Made by a program: the position numbers and the translations under genes
In this document: in pieces, positions 27,364 through 37,402 of the stretch
How the letters are laid out: every line of letters starts with the position of its first letter
Numbering within the stretch: position 1 is the stretch's first letter
The notes under the pieces: model-generated
What the model was told of the DNA's origin: nothing
Database searches by the model: none
Seen by the model: the letters and a program-made list of their open reading frames with translations, nothing else
Source of the DNA: PALSA-505 sp036267135
GTDB lineage: Bacteria; Actinomycetota; Actinomycetes; Streptosporangiales; Streptosporangiaceae
DNA: 64,000 bases
Reading direction: 5' to 3'
NCBI GenBank assembly: GCA_036267135.1
Contig: DATAWQ010000040.1
Span: forward strand, 17,770 to 81,769

Positions 27364-28602
27364 TCAACCCCACAGGGTGGCAATTGGAAGGGCGAAGATT
27401 GTGTCATCCAGCCGGAACACCCGCGGCCCTGTGTGCATGACAACGCCGAGGGCGAACCTGCTGCCTATGGTCTCCCTCAGCCAACGCAGGTGCCGAGCAT
27501 CTGCGGGCGCCGGAGAGGCGCTAGCCTTCACTTCGACAGCGATCACCCGGCCATCCAGCAATTCAGCGACGATGTCGACCTCGTGTCGGCCATTCGAGTC
27601 ACGGATGTGAAACAGCCGGGGCGTGAACTCGCTGACGACGCAGTCAGCGCGCAATTGCGCCACCACAAAGCTGTCGATAATCCGTCCCAGCAGATCTCCG
27701 TCACGCATGATGGCGCGGGCATCGACACCAAGCAGAGGGCCGAGGAACGCAGGATCGATGAGGTGACGTTTCGGCAGCCGGATCAGCCGGTCTAGCCGGT
27801 TAGCCGACCAAGCGGGCAGCCGTTCGGTGATGAACAGACTCTCCAGCAGCGTGTCGTATGACATCGCCGTGGATCGATCGATCCCAGCGGTGTCTATCAA
27901 GGTTTTCAGGGTCGGGACTCCCCCGGTACTAGCAGCTAGCGCCTGAAGGTAACGCCGCAACCGCACCGGATCGCGAACAGAACCGACCAGGGTCAGGTCA
28001 CGAGAGACGGCTTGGTCGATATAGCTGGCCAGCCACCTCTGCCGACCACGCTCGCTGCCGATGAGGGCGGCCTCGGGGAAACCACCGCGCAGCGCCCGTG
28101 TCACATAACCACGCACATCTGGCACGTCGCGCGGTACCGCTACCTGATCCAGGCCCCCGGTCAGAAGCCGGTCGAACAAGGGCGGCGCAACCGTACTATG
28201 CTCAATCTCCCGCTCGGCCAGCCCATACATTCCGACCCGGATGAGCCGCCCAGTCCCAGGCCAGCCCGCCACGGTGAGGTCAGCCTGCGTGGAGCCGGTG
28301 AGCACGAACCGGCCAACCTCACCCCCTTCGTCCACGGCCCTCTTGACGGCGCCGAGGACTTCAGGAACTATCTGCCACTCATCCACCAGCAGGGGAAACG
28401 GCCCGTCGGCAAGCACGGCATCGGGATCAGCACGAGCCACAGTGGCCTCAGCGGGCCGATCCAGGCGAAGCCCACCAGTGCTGTGGCGACGTCCGGTCGT
28501 GGTCTTGCCGCAGGCGCGCGGACCAGTGACCAGCACCGCAGGATGATCGGCGAGAATCTCGGCCAGCAGCGGATCGATGAGGCGTGGAAGATACTCCGGC
28601 AC
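27364..28602 (-). CDS. AAA ATPase with DUF4143
   Basis: 412 residues from GTG 28602. The N-terminal P-loop is VLVTGPRACGKTTTGRRH, and LLVDEWQIVPEV is the Walker B. The C-terminal DUF4143 part ends with a PD-(D/E)XK-like block, RHEVDIVAELLDGRVIAVEVKAS. Proteins of this family are common orphan ATPases of unknown function; some occur with toxin-antitoxin or defence genes. The neighbours here give no hint. GC content is a little lower than in the flanking genes, which may mean recent arrival. Confidence 0.82.
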   Translation of the reverse strand: MPEYLPRLIDPLLAEILADHPAVLVTGPRACGKTTTGRRHSTGGLRLDRPAEATVARADPDAVLADGPFPLLVDEWQIVPEVLGAVKRAVDEGGEVGRFVLTGSTQADLTVAGWPGTGRLIRVGMYGLAEREIEHSTVAPPLFDRLLTGGLDQVAVPRDVPDVRGYVTRALRGGFPEAALIGSERGRQRWLASYIDQAVSRDLTLVGSVRDPVRLRRYLQALAASTGGVPTLKTLIDTAGIDRSTAMSYDTLLESLFITERLPAWSANRLDRLIRLPKRHLIDPAFLGPLLGVDARAIMRDGDLLGRIIDSFVVAQLRADCVVSEFTPRLFHIRDSNGRHEVDIVAELLDGRVIAVEVKASASPAPADARHLRWLRETIGSRFALGVVMHTGPRVFRLDDTIFALPIATLWG

Positions 28603-28852
28603 AGCCTTCAGGTCCCGTAATCGACACTTAGCACATTTGCTGATCAGACTTTAGCACGACGAGAGGTCGCTATTGGGCACGCGCGCTCTCTGGCCTCCAG
28701 ATGCCCAGTCCCCGCGTTCGGCCGATACCGAACACAATCGAACCGGGACGCACCGTTACGGCCGGGCGGGCGGAGGGTGACGCTGGGCCGGGCTAACGTA
28801 GTCGCGTGTCGCCGGCGTGGAGCGGAAATCTTGGACAGGAGGGCGTGAACTG
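28603..28852. other. Intergenic upstream of lysX
   Basis: About 250 bp with no gene. It holds a near-duplicate ttagcac at about 28628 and 28652 in an AT-richer stretch that fits the promoter of the DUF4143 gene. The lysX promoter should lie near 28780-28840. Confidence 0.4.
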
Positions 28853-31800
28853 GTGCGGAAGTCTGCCAGCGGCCCAGTACTAGCTGGCACTGGGCCAGCC
28901 AGTACTGCGTTGGCCGGTACCGGGCCGACCGGTACCGGGCCGAGCGGCGGCGGGGTTCCGGCTTGGAAGGAACGCGTCGCCAAGGTGTGCGGGCGGCTGC
29001 TGTTCGCGGCGGCGGTGCTGTCGCTGCTGACCATCCCGCTGCGGGGCTGGGCGCCGGTGCGGTTCGTGACGTTCACCTTCGGGCTGCTCGACATCCCGGC
29101 CGAGCCCAGTCTGCTGGGCGTCTGCGTGCTGCTGGTGCTGGCGGGCGCCATCCGGCGGCGGTTCCGGGCCGCGCACGCGCTGCTGATCGTGCTGATGGCA
29201 CTGAACGTGATCGGCGTCGCGCTGATCCTGGTGCTGCTGCTGACCGGGTACGGCTCCACTATCGGGCCGGTGTACCCGGAGTGGAGCGTGACCACCCCGG
29301 CGGTGGTGGTGGAACTGGCCGTCGGAGTCACCGCGCTGGGTCTGGTGCTCAGGGCCCGCAAGGCGTTCCCGGCCCGGCGGGCCCGTGGGTCGCTGCGGGC
29401 GGCGGCGGCCACCCTGATCGGCGGGCTGATCGTCAGCTACGGGCTGACCCTGACGCTGACCACGGCGTTCGGCCGGTCGCTGCACGGCTGGGGAGCCAAG
29501 ACGGGCTGGGCGCTGCGGGCCACCCTGGGCGGCACCGCGGGCACCGACTCGCTGGCGTTGCACGGCGAGACCGGGCCGCACTGGGTGTACGGGCTGGCCG
29601 GGCTGGTGTCGGCCGCGGTGGTGGTGCTCGCCCTGCTGGTGCTCTGGCGGGCCGGGCGGCCGCGCGAGCACCAGGGCGCCGACGAGGAACTGCAGGTCCG
29701 CAAGCTGCTGCTGGCCTACGGCGAGTCCGACTCGCTGGGCTACTTCGCCACCCGGCGGGACAAAGCGGTGCTGTTCTCCCCGGACGGCCGGGCGGCGGTG
29801 ACGTTCCGCGCCGAGGGCGCGGTCAGCGTGGCCAGCGCCGACCCGGTCGGCGACCGGTCCTCGTGGCCGGCCGCGATCGCGGCCTGGCTGGAGGACTGCC
29901 GGACGCACAGCCGGTACGCGTCGGTGCTGTCGGCTAGCGAGGCCGGCAGCGCCGAGTACGTCAAGGCCGGGCTGCGTGCGTTCGCCATCGGCGACGAGGC
30001 CATCATCGGGGTGGACCGGTTCACCCTGCGCGGCCGCATCATGCGGCCGGTCCGGCAGGCGGTGACCCGGATCGAGCAGGCCGGGTACACCGCCCAGGTG
30101 CGCAGGCACGCCGAGCTGTCCGAGGCCGAGCTGGCCCAGATCGACGAGCTGGCCACGCGGTGGCGCGGGGAGGAGACCGAGCGCGGCTTCTCCATGGCGC
30201 TGAACCGGATCGGCGACCCGGCCGACAGCCGGTGCGTGATCATCACCGCGCACGACAGGGACGGCGAGATCCGCGGCTTCCTTTCGTTCGTGCCGTGGGG
30301 CGCGCGGGGGGTGTCGCTGGACTTGATGCGGCGCGACCGGGCCGCGGAGAACGGCCTGAACGAGTACCTGGTGGCCAAGCTGGCCGAGGCCTGCCCGGGC
30401 CTTGGCATCCGCCGGATCTCGCTGAACTTCGCCATGTTCCGCTCGGTGTTCCGCGCCGCCGACCAGGTCGGCGCGGGCCCGGTCACCCGGGTGACCGACG
30501 CGGTGCTTGGCTTCGCGTCGCGGTTCTACCAGCTCGAGACGCTGTACCGGTCCAACCAGAAGTATCAGCCCGACTGGGTGCCGAGGTTCATCTGTTACGA
30601 CCCGGCGCTGACCGTGATGCGGGCCGCGATCGCGGCGGGCACGGCCGAGGGCTTCTTGCCCAGGCTCGGCCCGGCGTTGCTGGTCGGCCCCGAGACCCTG
30701 GACGCGCAGCCGCCGCGGGACGCCGAGTTCAACGCCGCGGTGCACAAGCAGGAACGCGAGATGCTGAACCCGCCGCCGCCGGTGAAGCGGCTGTCGGAAC
30801 AGCAGCGGGTCCGCCGCGGCAAGCTCGGCGAACTGGAACGCGCGGGCGTCGACGGCTACCCGGCCGCCGTGGCCAGGACGCACAGCCTGGCCGACATCCG
30901 GCGCGCGCACGGCGGCCTGGCGCCCGGGCGCCGCACCGGGCAGCAGGTCTCGGTGACCGGCCGGATCCGCGCGATGCGCAACCTCGGTGGCATCGGCTTC
31001 ACCGTGCTCGAAGAGGACGGCGTCCGGCTGCAGGTCATCACCGAGGCGCAAGCCACGCCGGAACCGGCCCGAAGGCTCTTCCGCAACGGTTGCGACCTCG
31101 GCGATCTGGTCAGCGTGACCGGGGAGGTCTGCGCGTCGGAGCGGGGCGAGCTGTCGGTGCTGATGCACGGCTGGGCGATGGCGGCCAAGTGCCTGAACCC
31201 GGTGCCGCCGCTGCGGGCCCGGCTGACCGAGGACGTCAGGACCAGGAACCGGCCGCTCGACCTGATCACCAGCCGGCGGTCGGTCGACCTGCTCACCCGC
31301 CGGTCGCACGCGGTGCGGGCGCTGCGCGAGGCGTTTGTGCGCCGCGGCTACCTCGAGGTCGAGACGCCGATGCTGCAGGCCATCCACGGCGGCGCCGCGG
31401 CCCGGCCGTTCCAGACCCACATCAACGCCTACGACATGGACCTGTACCTGCGGATCGCGCCGGAGCTTTACCTCAAGCGCCTGGCCGTGGGCGGGATGCG
31501 GCGGATCTTCGAGCTGAACCGGAACTTCCGCAACGAGGGCGCCGACGCCAGCCACAACCCGGAGTTCACCTCGCTGGAGGCCTACGAGGCCTACGGCGAC
31601 TACGACTCGATGCGGGACCTGACCCGCGAAGTCATCCTGGACATGGCCACCGCCGTCAACGGCAAGCCGGTGGCGCTGCGGCCCGACGGCGACGGAACCC
31701 AAGCCCAGGGAACACTCATTGAGGTGGACCTGACCGGGCCGTGGCCGGTGCGGTCCGTGCACGAGGCGGTGTCGCGGGCCACCGGGGCCCGGCTGACCCC

Positions 31801-32308
31801 GGCCTCGGCCAGGGACGAGGTGGCCGCGGTGTGCGTCAGGCACGGGCTGCGGGCCGCACCGGACACCAGCGCCGGGCAACTGGTCATGGAGCTGTACGCG
31901 GCCCTGGTGGAGAAGCAGACCGAGACGCCCACGTTCTACCGGGACTTCCCGGTCGAGGTGTCGCCGCTGGCCCGCAAGCACCGGGCCGACCCCCGGCTGG
32001 CCGAGCAGTGGGACCTGGTCGGCTTCGGGGTCGAGCTCGGCACCGCCTACACCGAGCTGACCGACCCGATCGACCAGCGGGAACGGCTGACCCGCCAGTC
32101 GCTGGCGGCCGCCGCGGGCGACCTGGAGGCGATGCAGCTCGACGAGCCGTTCCTGTCCGCACTCGGCTACGGCATGCCGCCCACCGGCGGGCTCGGCCTG
32201 GGCGTGGACCGGCTGGTCATGGTGCTGGCCGGGGTGAACATCCGGGCCACCCTGGCCTTCCCGTTCGTCCGCCCCGCCGACGGCCGGGGGCCGGCGGGCG
32301 AGGGCTGA
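28853..32308 (+). CDS. lysX: Bifunctional lysylphosphatidylglycerol synthase / lysyl-tRNA synthetase
   Basis: About 1151 residues from GTG 28853, which has AGGAGGG 9 nt upstream; an in-frame GTG at 28817 has none. Layout as in mycobacterial LysX: a membrane part with six or seven helices (about 40-280), the MprF-like aminoacyl transferase domain (SLGYFATRRDKAVLFSPDGRA through RFYQLETLYRSNQKYQPDWVPR), an OB fold (VSVTGRIRAMRNLGGIGF) and a class II lysyl-tRNA synthetase core (motif 2 FELNRNFRNEG; motif 3 GLGLGVDRLVM). It charges tRNA with lysine and passes it to phosphatidylglycerol, lowering the negative charge of the membrane. A GTGP-type tail of low complexity begins the protein. Confidence 0.93.
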   Translation: MRKSASGPVLAGTGPASTALAGTGPTGTGPSGGGVPAWKERVAKVCGRLLFAAAVLSLLTIPLRGWAPVRFVTFTFGLLDIPAEPSLLGVCVLLVLAGAIRRRFRAAHALLIVLMALNVIGVALILVLLLTGYGSTIGPVYPEWSVTTPAVVVELAVGVTALGLVLRARKAFPARRARGSLRAAAATLIGGLIVSYGLTLTLTTAFGRSLHGWGAKTGWALRATLGGTAGTDSLALHGETGPHWVYGLAGLVSAAVVVLALLVLWRAGRPREHQGADEELQVRKLLLAYGESDSLGYFATRRDKAVLFSPDGRAAVTFRAEGAVSVASADPVGDRSSWPAAIAAWLEDCRTHSRYASVLSASEAGSAEYVKAGLRAFAIGDEAIIGVDRFTLRGRIMRPVRQAVTRIEQAGYTAQVRRHAELSEAELAQIDELATRWRGEETERGFSMALNRIGDPADSRCVIITAHDRDGEIRGFLSFVPWGARGVSLDLMRRDRAAENGLNEYLVAKLAEACPGLGIRRISLNFAMFRSVFRAADQVGAGPVTRVTDAVLGFASRFYQLETLYRSNQKYQPDWVPRFICYDPALTVMRAAIAAGTAEGFLPRLGPALLVGPETLDAQPPRDAEFNAAVHKQEREMLNPPPPVKRLSEQQRVRRGKLGELERAGVDGYPAAVARTHSLADIRRAHGGLAPGRRTGQQVSVTGRIRAMRNLGGIGFTVLEEDGVRLQVITEAQATPEPARRLFRNGCDLGDLVSVTGEVCASERGELSVLMHGWAMAAKCLNPVPPLRARLTEDVRTRNRPLDLITSRRSVDLLTRRSHAVRALREAFVRRGYLEVETPMLQAIHGGAAARPFQTHINAYDMDLYLRIAPELYLKRLAVGGMRRIFELNRNFRNEGADASHNPEFTSLEAYEAYGDYDSMRDLTREVILDMATAVNGKPVALRPDGDGTQAQGTLIEVDLTGPWPVRSVHEAVSRATGARLTPASARDEVAAVCVRHGLRAAPDTSAGQLVMELYAALVEKQTETPTFYRDFPVEVSPLARKHRADPRLAEQWDLVGFGVELGTAYTELTDPIDQRERLTRQSLAAAAGDLEAMQLDEPFLSALGYGMPPTGGLGLGVDRLVMVLAGVNIRATLAFPFVRPADGRGPAGEG
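28878..28945 (+). repeat. Minisatellite-like repeat at lysX 5' end
   Basis: Imperfect 12-15 bp units built on accgggcc and ggccggtacc encode a tail of LAGTGP, ASTALAGTGP and TGTGP. The peptide resembles the STGPA tail of JetB. Confidence 0.65.
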
Positions 32309-32364
32309 TCCTCGCACCGCCGGCTAGGCCGGGACCGGATGCCGCGCCTCAACCCGCGTGCCGG

Positions 32365-34056
32365 TCAGTAACTGCCGATGTAGTCGTAGTGGCCGTTCAG
32401 GCTGCCCGGGGCCGGGGTGACCGGGGCCAGGGCGTCGTAGGGCCGGATGGTCTGGTACCTGATGATCTTCTGCTGGGCGAGCTGCACGGTGTCGGCGGCC
32501 AGCGTCCGCGGTGGGGTGCCGTCCTGCACCCAGCCGATGAGCGCGCCCAGGAAGTCGGCCAGGTTCGCAGTGGTGCCGCCCGGCCCGAACAGGCAGTGGT
32601 AGCCGCCGGGGACCATATACAGCCGGGAGAAGGACTGGCTGGCCTGGTAGCCGCCCGCGGTGCGCTCGACCGCCGCGTAGTAGTCCAGCGTGGACCAGGG
32701 CGGGACGAGCTGGTCGGCCCAGCCGTGGTACATGATCAGCTTGCCGCCGTGCGCGGCGAACGCGCTCAGGTCCGGGTTGTTGGCGTTGTAGAGCAGGTTG
32801 CCGAGCTGGTCGACCCTGGCGAACTCCTGTGCGGTGAACGGGACGTCGGCGAGGGTGAAGTTCGCCGGCGGGTTGGGCAGGAAGGCCATGTACTTCAGAT
32901 AGTTCAGGGCCACCGTCGCCTCGGGTGAGTTCGCCGGGGCGCCCCGGTCGGAGGCCGGCATCACGAACTCGTTCACCCAGCCCAGCTCCGAGCCGTAAGG
33001 CTCGCCGCCGTTGTACAGGCTCTGGCCCTGCGGGTCGGTAGGCCCGCGGTAGAACGCGCGGACCGCGGTGACCTGGGCCGGGGTGAGGCAGGAAGCGGTG
33101 TGGGTGCCCTGCGGGCACTGGATCGAGGCGGGATCGAACGCGCACTCGCGGGGGTCGGCGATGATGCCCTTGGCGTTGCCGCAGGCGCGGATGACCGCGG
33201 CGTGCAGGGCCGGGATGTTCTGCGCGGTGACGATCTGGTGGCCGTCGGCCGCGGTGTTGGAACGCACCAGCCAGGTGGCGAACAGCGCGGACAGCGGCGC
33301 CATGTTCATGACCGGCGAGCCCGCGATGATGCCGTTGAAGTCATCCGGGTAGCGCTGGGCCAGCATGAGCGCCTCGCGGCCGCCGGTGGAGCAGCCGTCG
33401 TAGTAAGAGTAGGCCGGCGACTGCCCGTAATAAGCGGTCATGATCGCCTTGGCGATCTGGTCCAGGCTGTTCTCCGAGGTGAGCCCGAACACGATGCGCA
33501 GCAGCAGGCTGTGCTGTGCCCACTTGCCGTCGGCCGGGCCGCCGGTGTGGCCCATGTCGTCGGCGCCGAGGGCCAGCTCGCCGCCGTAGGCGGCCGGGCA
33601 GGTGTACCCGGTTTCCGGGTAGCGGGACAGCGGAACGTTGCCGCACAGGGTGGAGCAGCCCTCCTGCACGTACTGGCCGTGCCAGGTACTGACCGGCAGC
33701 AGCAGCTGGAACTTGGTGTGCGGCGCGAACTCTCCGTGCACGAGGCAGAACTGCACCGGCGTGGCCATCTTCCTGGTGACCAGCTTGGCCGAGGTCACCT
33801 GGCCCGGGGCGTCCGGCACCCCGGTGAAGCTCCGCCCGGTCAGGGCGGAGCAGTCCAGCACCGGCGCGATGACCGGTGCGATGACGGCCGCGGGCCTGGC
33901 CTGGCGCTCTCGCTGGGCCGGGTGCGGGCCGCCCGGCTGGCCGGCGGTGAGCGCGGACGCCGGGACGGTGACCGCCATGAGCAAGGCGGCCGTGAGCAGG
34001 GCGACCACGCCGGGGCGGGCCCGCAGGCCGGGCCGCGGGGCGGTAGGTCGGTTCAT
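32365..34056 (-). CDS. Secreted tannase/feruloyl-esterase-family hydrolase
   Basis: 563 residues with a signal peptide (to about residue 36, VPASALTAG). It shows the CS-D-HC signature of the tannase/feruloyl esterase/MHETase family: Cys222-Ser223 in DGCSTGGRE, Asp in YHGWADQLVPP and His-Cys in GGYHCLFGPG, the two Cys forming the disulfide next to the active site. A lid domain lies between the first two blocks. Members cut aromatic esters; which ester is not readable. It converges on lysX with a 56-bp gap. Confidence 0.88.
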   Translation of the reverse strand: MNRPTAPRPGLRARPGVVALLTAALLMAVTVPASALTAGQPGGPHPAQRERQARPAAVIAPVIAPVLDCSALTGRSFTGVPDAPGQVTSAKLVTRKMATPVQFCLVHGEFAPHTKFQLLLPVSTWHGQYVQEGCSTLCGNVPLSRYPETGYTCPAAYGGELALGADDMGHTGGPADGKWAQHSLLLRIVFGLTSENSLDQIAKAIMTAYYGQSPAYSYYDGCSTGGREALMLAQRYPDDFNGIIAGSPVMNMAPLSALFATWLVRSNTAADGHQIVTAQNIPALHAAVIRACGNAKGIIADPRECAFDPASIQCPQGTHTASCLTPAQVTAVRAFYRGPTDPQGQSLYNGGEPYGSELGWVNEFVMPASDRGAPANSPEATVALNYLKYMAFLPNPPANFTLADVPFTAQEFARVDQLGNLLYNANNPDLSAFAAHGGKLIMYHGWADQLVPPWSTLDYYAAVERTAGGYQASQSFSRLYMVPGGYHCLFGPGGTTANLADFLGALIGWVQDGTPPRTLAADTVQLAQQKIIRYQTIRPYDALAPVTPAPGSLNGHYDYIGSY

Positions 34057-34207
34057 CGAGCCTTCACTCCTTCGGGGGAATCACGAGTACTCCCCCAGCC
34101 TGGAGTGACAGGGGCGGCGCGGGCATCGGCCGATCGGTGGCTCCGGCACCTACTATCGGCTGGTTCCCGGCGCTCCCTTCGGCGGGCCCGGCCTGCTTTC
34201 GGTGCGG

Positions 34208-37200
34208 TCAGTCCGGCTGACCGGACTCGGTCCAGCGCCGGAAGGTCGCGACCCAATCCTCGGACCACGCGCCGTCGCAGGGCATGGAGCCGTCGCCGAC
34301 GCGGGCCAGGATGGCGGCCGAGTGCGTCCGCACGTCGTCCACCGACCACAGGTCGAAGGCCTGCGACATGGACTGGCGGTCCTTGTCCCGGAACAGCGGC
34401 TTGATGTGGGCGCCGAAACTGACCGCCTCGCCGGGACCTGGGAGCGTCACGGGGGTCTCCTGGCTGCTGTCGGCGCTGGTGGCCGTCCCCGTCGTGGTAT
34501 CGGGCGGCCCGGCGGCGGTCCAGTCCCAGCGTACGGCCGGGTGGGCGGCTGGTGCCTGTGCCGCGGGCTGGCGGGACGCCCATTCGAGGTAGGCGGCCAG
34601 GGTGGCGCGGAACGCGGCGTCGGACGGCAGGCCGGCTTCGGTGGCGGCCTGGGCGGCCAGGGTGACCCACCGGGCCCGCTGGTCCTCGGTGAGCTCGGGG
34701 CGGGCGTCCGCTCCGGCGCTGACCGGGGCGCCGCTCGGGCTGGAACCGTTCGAGGTGGGGCTGCCCGGGCTGGAACTGGGCGCGCCGCCGAACGACTCGG
34801 CGATCCCGCCGGCCTCCTGCTCCGGGTAGCCGGGTGGGATACCGGCGAAGACGGCGGCCAGTTCGGGGTCGGCCGGGATGAGCTTCTCGTAGAGCAGGCG
34901 GGTCATCCGGGTGAGGGCCGGGAGGCCGCCGGACCACTCGAACGGGGTCGGGTCGGCGCTGGGGGCCGGGTCGTGGAAGTCGGTGTACCAGTGCGCACCG
35001 GAGCAGAACGGCTTGTTCTGCGAGTGGCCGCAGCGGCACAGCGCGCAGTGCTCCGGCGAGGCGCCGGCGTTGCGGGCCACCGGCTGGCCGTCGGCCCCGG
35101 TCACCGGGATGCCGCCGGTGATCCGGTAGGGGCCGTCCTTGGTGATCTCGATGGCCGGTTCCCTGGTCTGGCCCCGGTCGGTCAGGTCGCGGGACTCGCG
35201 GCCGTCCAGGCCGAGGCTCAGCGCGCCGGACGGGCAGTCGCGGACGGCCCGGATGATCTCGTCCATCCGGCCGCCGCTCGGGGCGACGAACGGCTCGCCG
35301 TGGCTGCGGAACACCGTGGCCAGCCGGTCGGTGCACAAGCCGGCGTGCTGGCACAGGCCCCGGTTGTCGAAGATCGTGACCTGCTCGCCCTGATAGGTGT
35401 CGCGCCGGTCCGGCACCCGGTTCGGGTCCTTGGCGTCGGTGAACCCGTTGCTGGCGTGGCTGCCGTCGCACAGCGGCTTGCGCGCCGACTCACCGCACCG
35501 GCACAGCGCGAGCTGAGGCGGGAGCGGCACCTCCTCGCCCAGGTGATTGCGCACCGTAGGCACGTTCGTGACCAGGTAGGGCCCGTTGTGCACGGCCTGG
35601 ACCGAGGCAGGCAGGCCAGCCTGGAGCTGGCGCAGCATGGCACGTCGCGCGTCCGCTTCCTGGCCGTCGACGTGGTCGAGGGCCAGGGTTTGCAGCGCGG
35701 CGACGGCCTCCATCAGCTCGGGTGGGCAGGCGCCGGCCTGGCCGAGGGTGGTGCGGATCTCGGTGGCAGCCTGGGTGAGGGACCAGAGGGTGTCTTCGTG
35801 ACGGCCGGCGTCGGGGGCGAGGGCGACGTCTCGGTGGCCACCGTTCATTGTCATGGTTGTCAGCAGTGAGAGCCGACCCAAAACCTCCCCGGACAAGCGT
35901 GGCCCGAGATCTCCAGAGGCTGCCAGTGCTGGGTGGCTGAGCGAGGCCTCGATCAAGGCAGCGGCCCGGGTCAGAGCGGCCTGGTTGTCAGCGGGCGAAG
36001 AGACAGCCGCAAGGGCACGCAAACGCTGTGGACTGCTCGCAGGAAGATGACCTGCAAGCGTGGCGGCCAAGTCGGTGAGGGCGGTGGCCACGGGCTCGAG
36101 CTGGGGCTGCGTCTGGGCGCCGCAGTCGGCCAGGATCTCGGTGCACAGCGCGGCGGCCTGGTCGAGGCGCTCGGCGAGCAGGGACCAGGCCGCCTCGCGG
36201 TGCGGCATCAGGTAGTCGCTCTCGTAGAACAGCTCGAAGCTGGGGCCCGCGGTGCGGCCGGGGTATTCGGGGCCGGCCGGGAGCGTGGTGATCAGGTTGG
36301 CGAGCGGGCCGATGACATTGAACATCAGCGCGATCGTGGCGTCGGCCAGCGCCTTGAGCTGAGTGTCGGTCTCCTCGGTGTGGGCGAAGAAGCGCTCGAA
36401 GATCTGCAGCATGATCTCGTAGCCGACGTTGAAAAGGTCGGTGATCCGGGCGGTCTGCAGGTCGGTGATCAGCGGCATCTCCTGCGCCCTGTCCGGGCGC
36501 ACGTTGGCGGCGATCACCGGGCGGACCGGGTCGAAGCCCGGGTTGGCCGCCGTCATCTGCTGGTACTCGTCCAGGACGGCGACGAACTGGCCGAAGTGGG
36601 CGTCCCGCCAGTCGCCGCGGGCGCCTTCGCCCTGCTCCAGGATCTCCTCGATGGCGCGCTTGGCGCTGGCCAGGTCGGTCACCGGGATCAGTTCGGGCCA
36701 GCCGAAGTGCTCCTGGGTGGCCTGGGCGCGGGGCGGGCCGACGAACAGCCAGCGCTCGCCGTACTTGGCGGTCAGGTGCTCGAAACCCAGCTCGACTGAG
36801 CGGTACAGGTGGCCGACGGTGGCGAAGTCCTGGCCGGTGGGGACGATGTCGTGCTCGCTCACGTGCGGGATGGCCTGCTCGTAGGCGGTCAGGCCGGGCG
36901 CGTCGTCCAGATCCATGCCCTCGGGGCGTTCGAGGTACATGAAGTGGCGCAGCGCCTGCTCGCCGAACGGGAGCAGGGCCAGGCGCACGCCCGCGGGGTA
37001 GTGCCCGGCCGGGTGCGGGAGGTTGGGCCGGGTCATGTGCGGGGCCGCGCCGATGGCCGACAGCAGGTTCTGCACCAGGGCCAGGTGCAGCATCTCCTGG
37101 GTGGCGACGTGGGTAATCTTCCGCCGCCAGTGGGTGATCTTGTCCAGCTCGGCGGTGCTGAGGCCCTCGCTCTCGGCCTGCTTCATGGAGAAGGCGGCGA

Positions 37201-37381
37201 ACAGGTACTGGCACATGATGCCGTGTTCGAGTTCGGCCGCCTCGCAGAGCATGTAGATGAGGGCTTCGCGATGCTCGATCACGAACGGGGCCTCGGGCTG
37301 GGCCAGCCCGCCCCTGGTCGCGATCACGTCCGCCAGCCTGCCCCGGCCAGCCTGTGGTCCTTCCGGGCTCTGCGTGCTCAT
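34208..37381 (-). CDS. Mosaic redox protein: ferritin-like, 2x CDGSH, ferredoxin-like, globin-like
   Basis: 1057 residues. Residues 30-390 match the VioB-type ferritin-like domain (ELEH with Glu50/His53; QEMLH with Glu96/His99). A CDGSH cluster follows (Cys627, Cys629, Cys638, His642), then a divergent single-cluster ferredoxin block (Cys677, Cys683, Cys716 in DCPSGAL), a second CDGSH (Cys782, Cys784, Cys793, His797), a truncated-globin-like stretch (812-940) and a C-terminal module (986-1057, FGAHIKPLFRDKDRQSM ... MPCDGAW). The globin part has a Ser/Pro-rich linker where the proximal histidine should be. It is probably a cytoplasmic electron-transfer or dimer-forming oxidase; the substrate is unknown. 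Confidence 0.8.
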   Translation of the reverse strand: MSTQSPEGPQAGRGRLADVIATRGGLAQPEAPFVIEHREALIYMLCEAAELEHGIMCQYLFAAFSMKQAESEGLSTAELDKITHWRRKITHVATQEMLHLALVQNLLSAIGAAPHMTRPNLPHPAGHYPAGVRLALLPFGEQALRHFMYLERPEGMDLDDAPGLTAYEQAIPHVSEHDIVPTGQDFATVGHLYRSVELGFEHLTAKYGERWLFVGPPRAQATQEHFGWPELIPVTDLASAKRAIEEILEQGEGARGDWRDAHFGQFVAVLDEYQQMTAANPGFDPVRPVIAANVRPDRAQEMPLITDLQTARITDLFNVGYEIMLQIFERFFAHTEETDTQLKALADATIALMFNVIGPLANLITTLPAGPEYPGRTAGPSFELFYESDYLMPHREAAWSLLAERLDQAAALCTEILADCGAQTQPQLEPVATALTDLAATLAGHLPASSPQRLRALAAVSSPADNQAALTRAAALIEASLSHPALAASGDLGPRLSGEVLGRLSLLTTMTMNGGHRDVALAPDAGRHEDTLWSLTQAATEIRTTLGQAGACPPELMEAVAALQTLALDHVDGQEADARRAMLRQLQAGLPASVQAVHNGPYLVTNVPTVRNHLGEEVPLPPQLALCRCGESARKPLCDGSHASNGFTDAKDPNRVPDRRDTYQGEQVTIFDNRGLCQHAGLCTDRLATVFRSHGEPFVAPSGGRMDEIIRAVRDCPSGALSLGLDGRESRDLTDRGQTREPAIEITKDGPYRITGGIPVTGADGQPVARNAGASPEHCALCRCGHSQNKPFCSGAHWYTDFHDPAPSADPTPFEWSGGLPALTRMTRLLYEKLIPADPELAAVFAGIPPGYPEQEAGGIAESFGGAPSSSPGSPTSNGSSPSGAPVSAGADARPELTEDQRARWVTLAAQAATEAGLPSDAAFRATLAAYLEWASRQPAAQAPAAHPAVRWDWTAAGPPDTTTGTATSADSSQETPVTLPGPGEAVSFGAHIKPLFRDKDRQSMSQAFDLWSVDDVRTHSAAILARVGDGSMPCDGAWSEDWVATFRRWTESGQPD
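35833..35847 (-). repeat. Dispersed motif, copy 4, inside mosaic redox gene
   Basis: Full 15-bp copy, read on the coding (minus) strand as MNGGH at residues 512-516, in the linker between the ferritin-like domain and the first CDGSH domain. Confidence 0.85.
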
Positions 37382-37402
37382 CCCCGCCCCAGTGGTCTCG
37401 AT

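Noticed and set aside
28880..32317. A very long open frame antisense to lysX, over 1100 codons.
   Set aside because: It is the mirror of a recognised gene in GC-rich DNA, where the complementary frame rarely meets stops. Composition is Arg/Gly/Pro/His-rich with no domain. Similar antisense frames over the phosphotransferase-like gene (20912-24034), jetC (8031-10370) and the ABC exporter (42145-45138) were dropped for the same reason.
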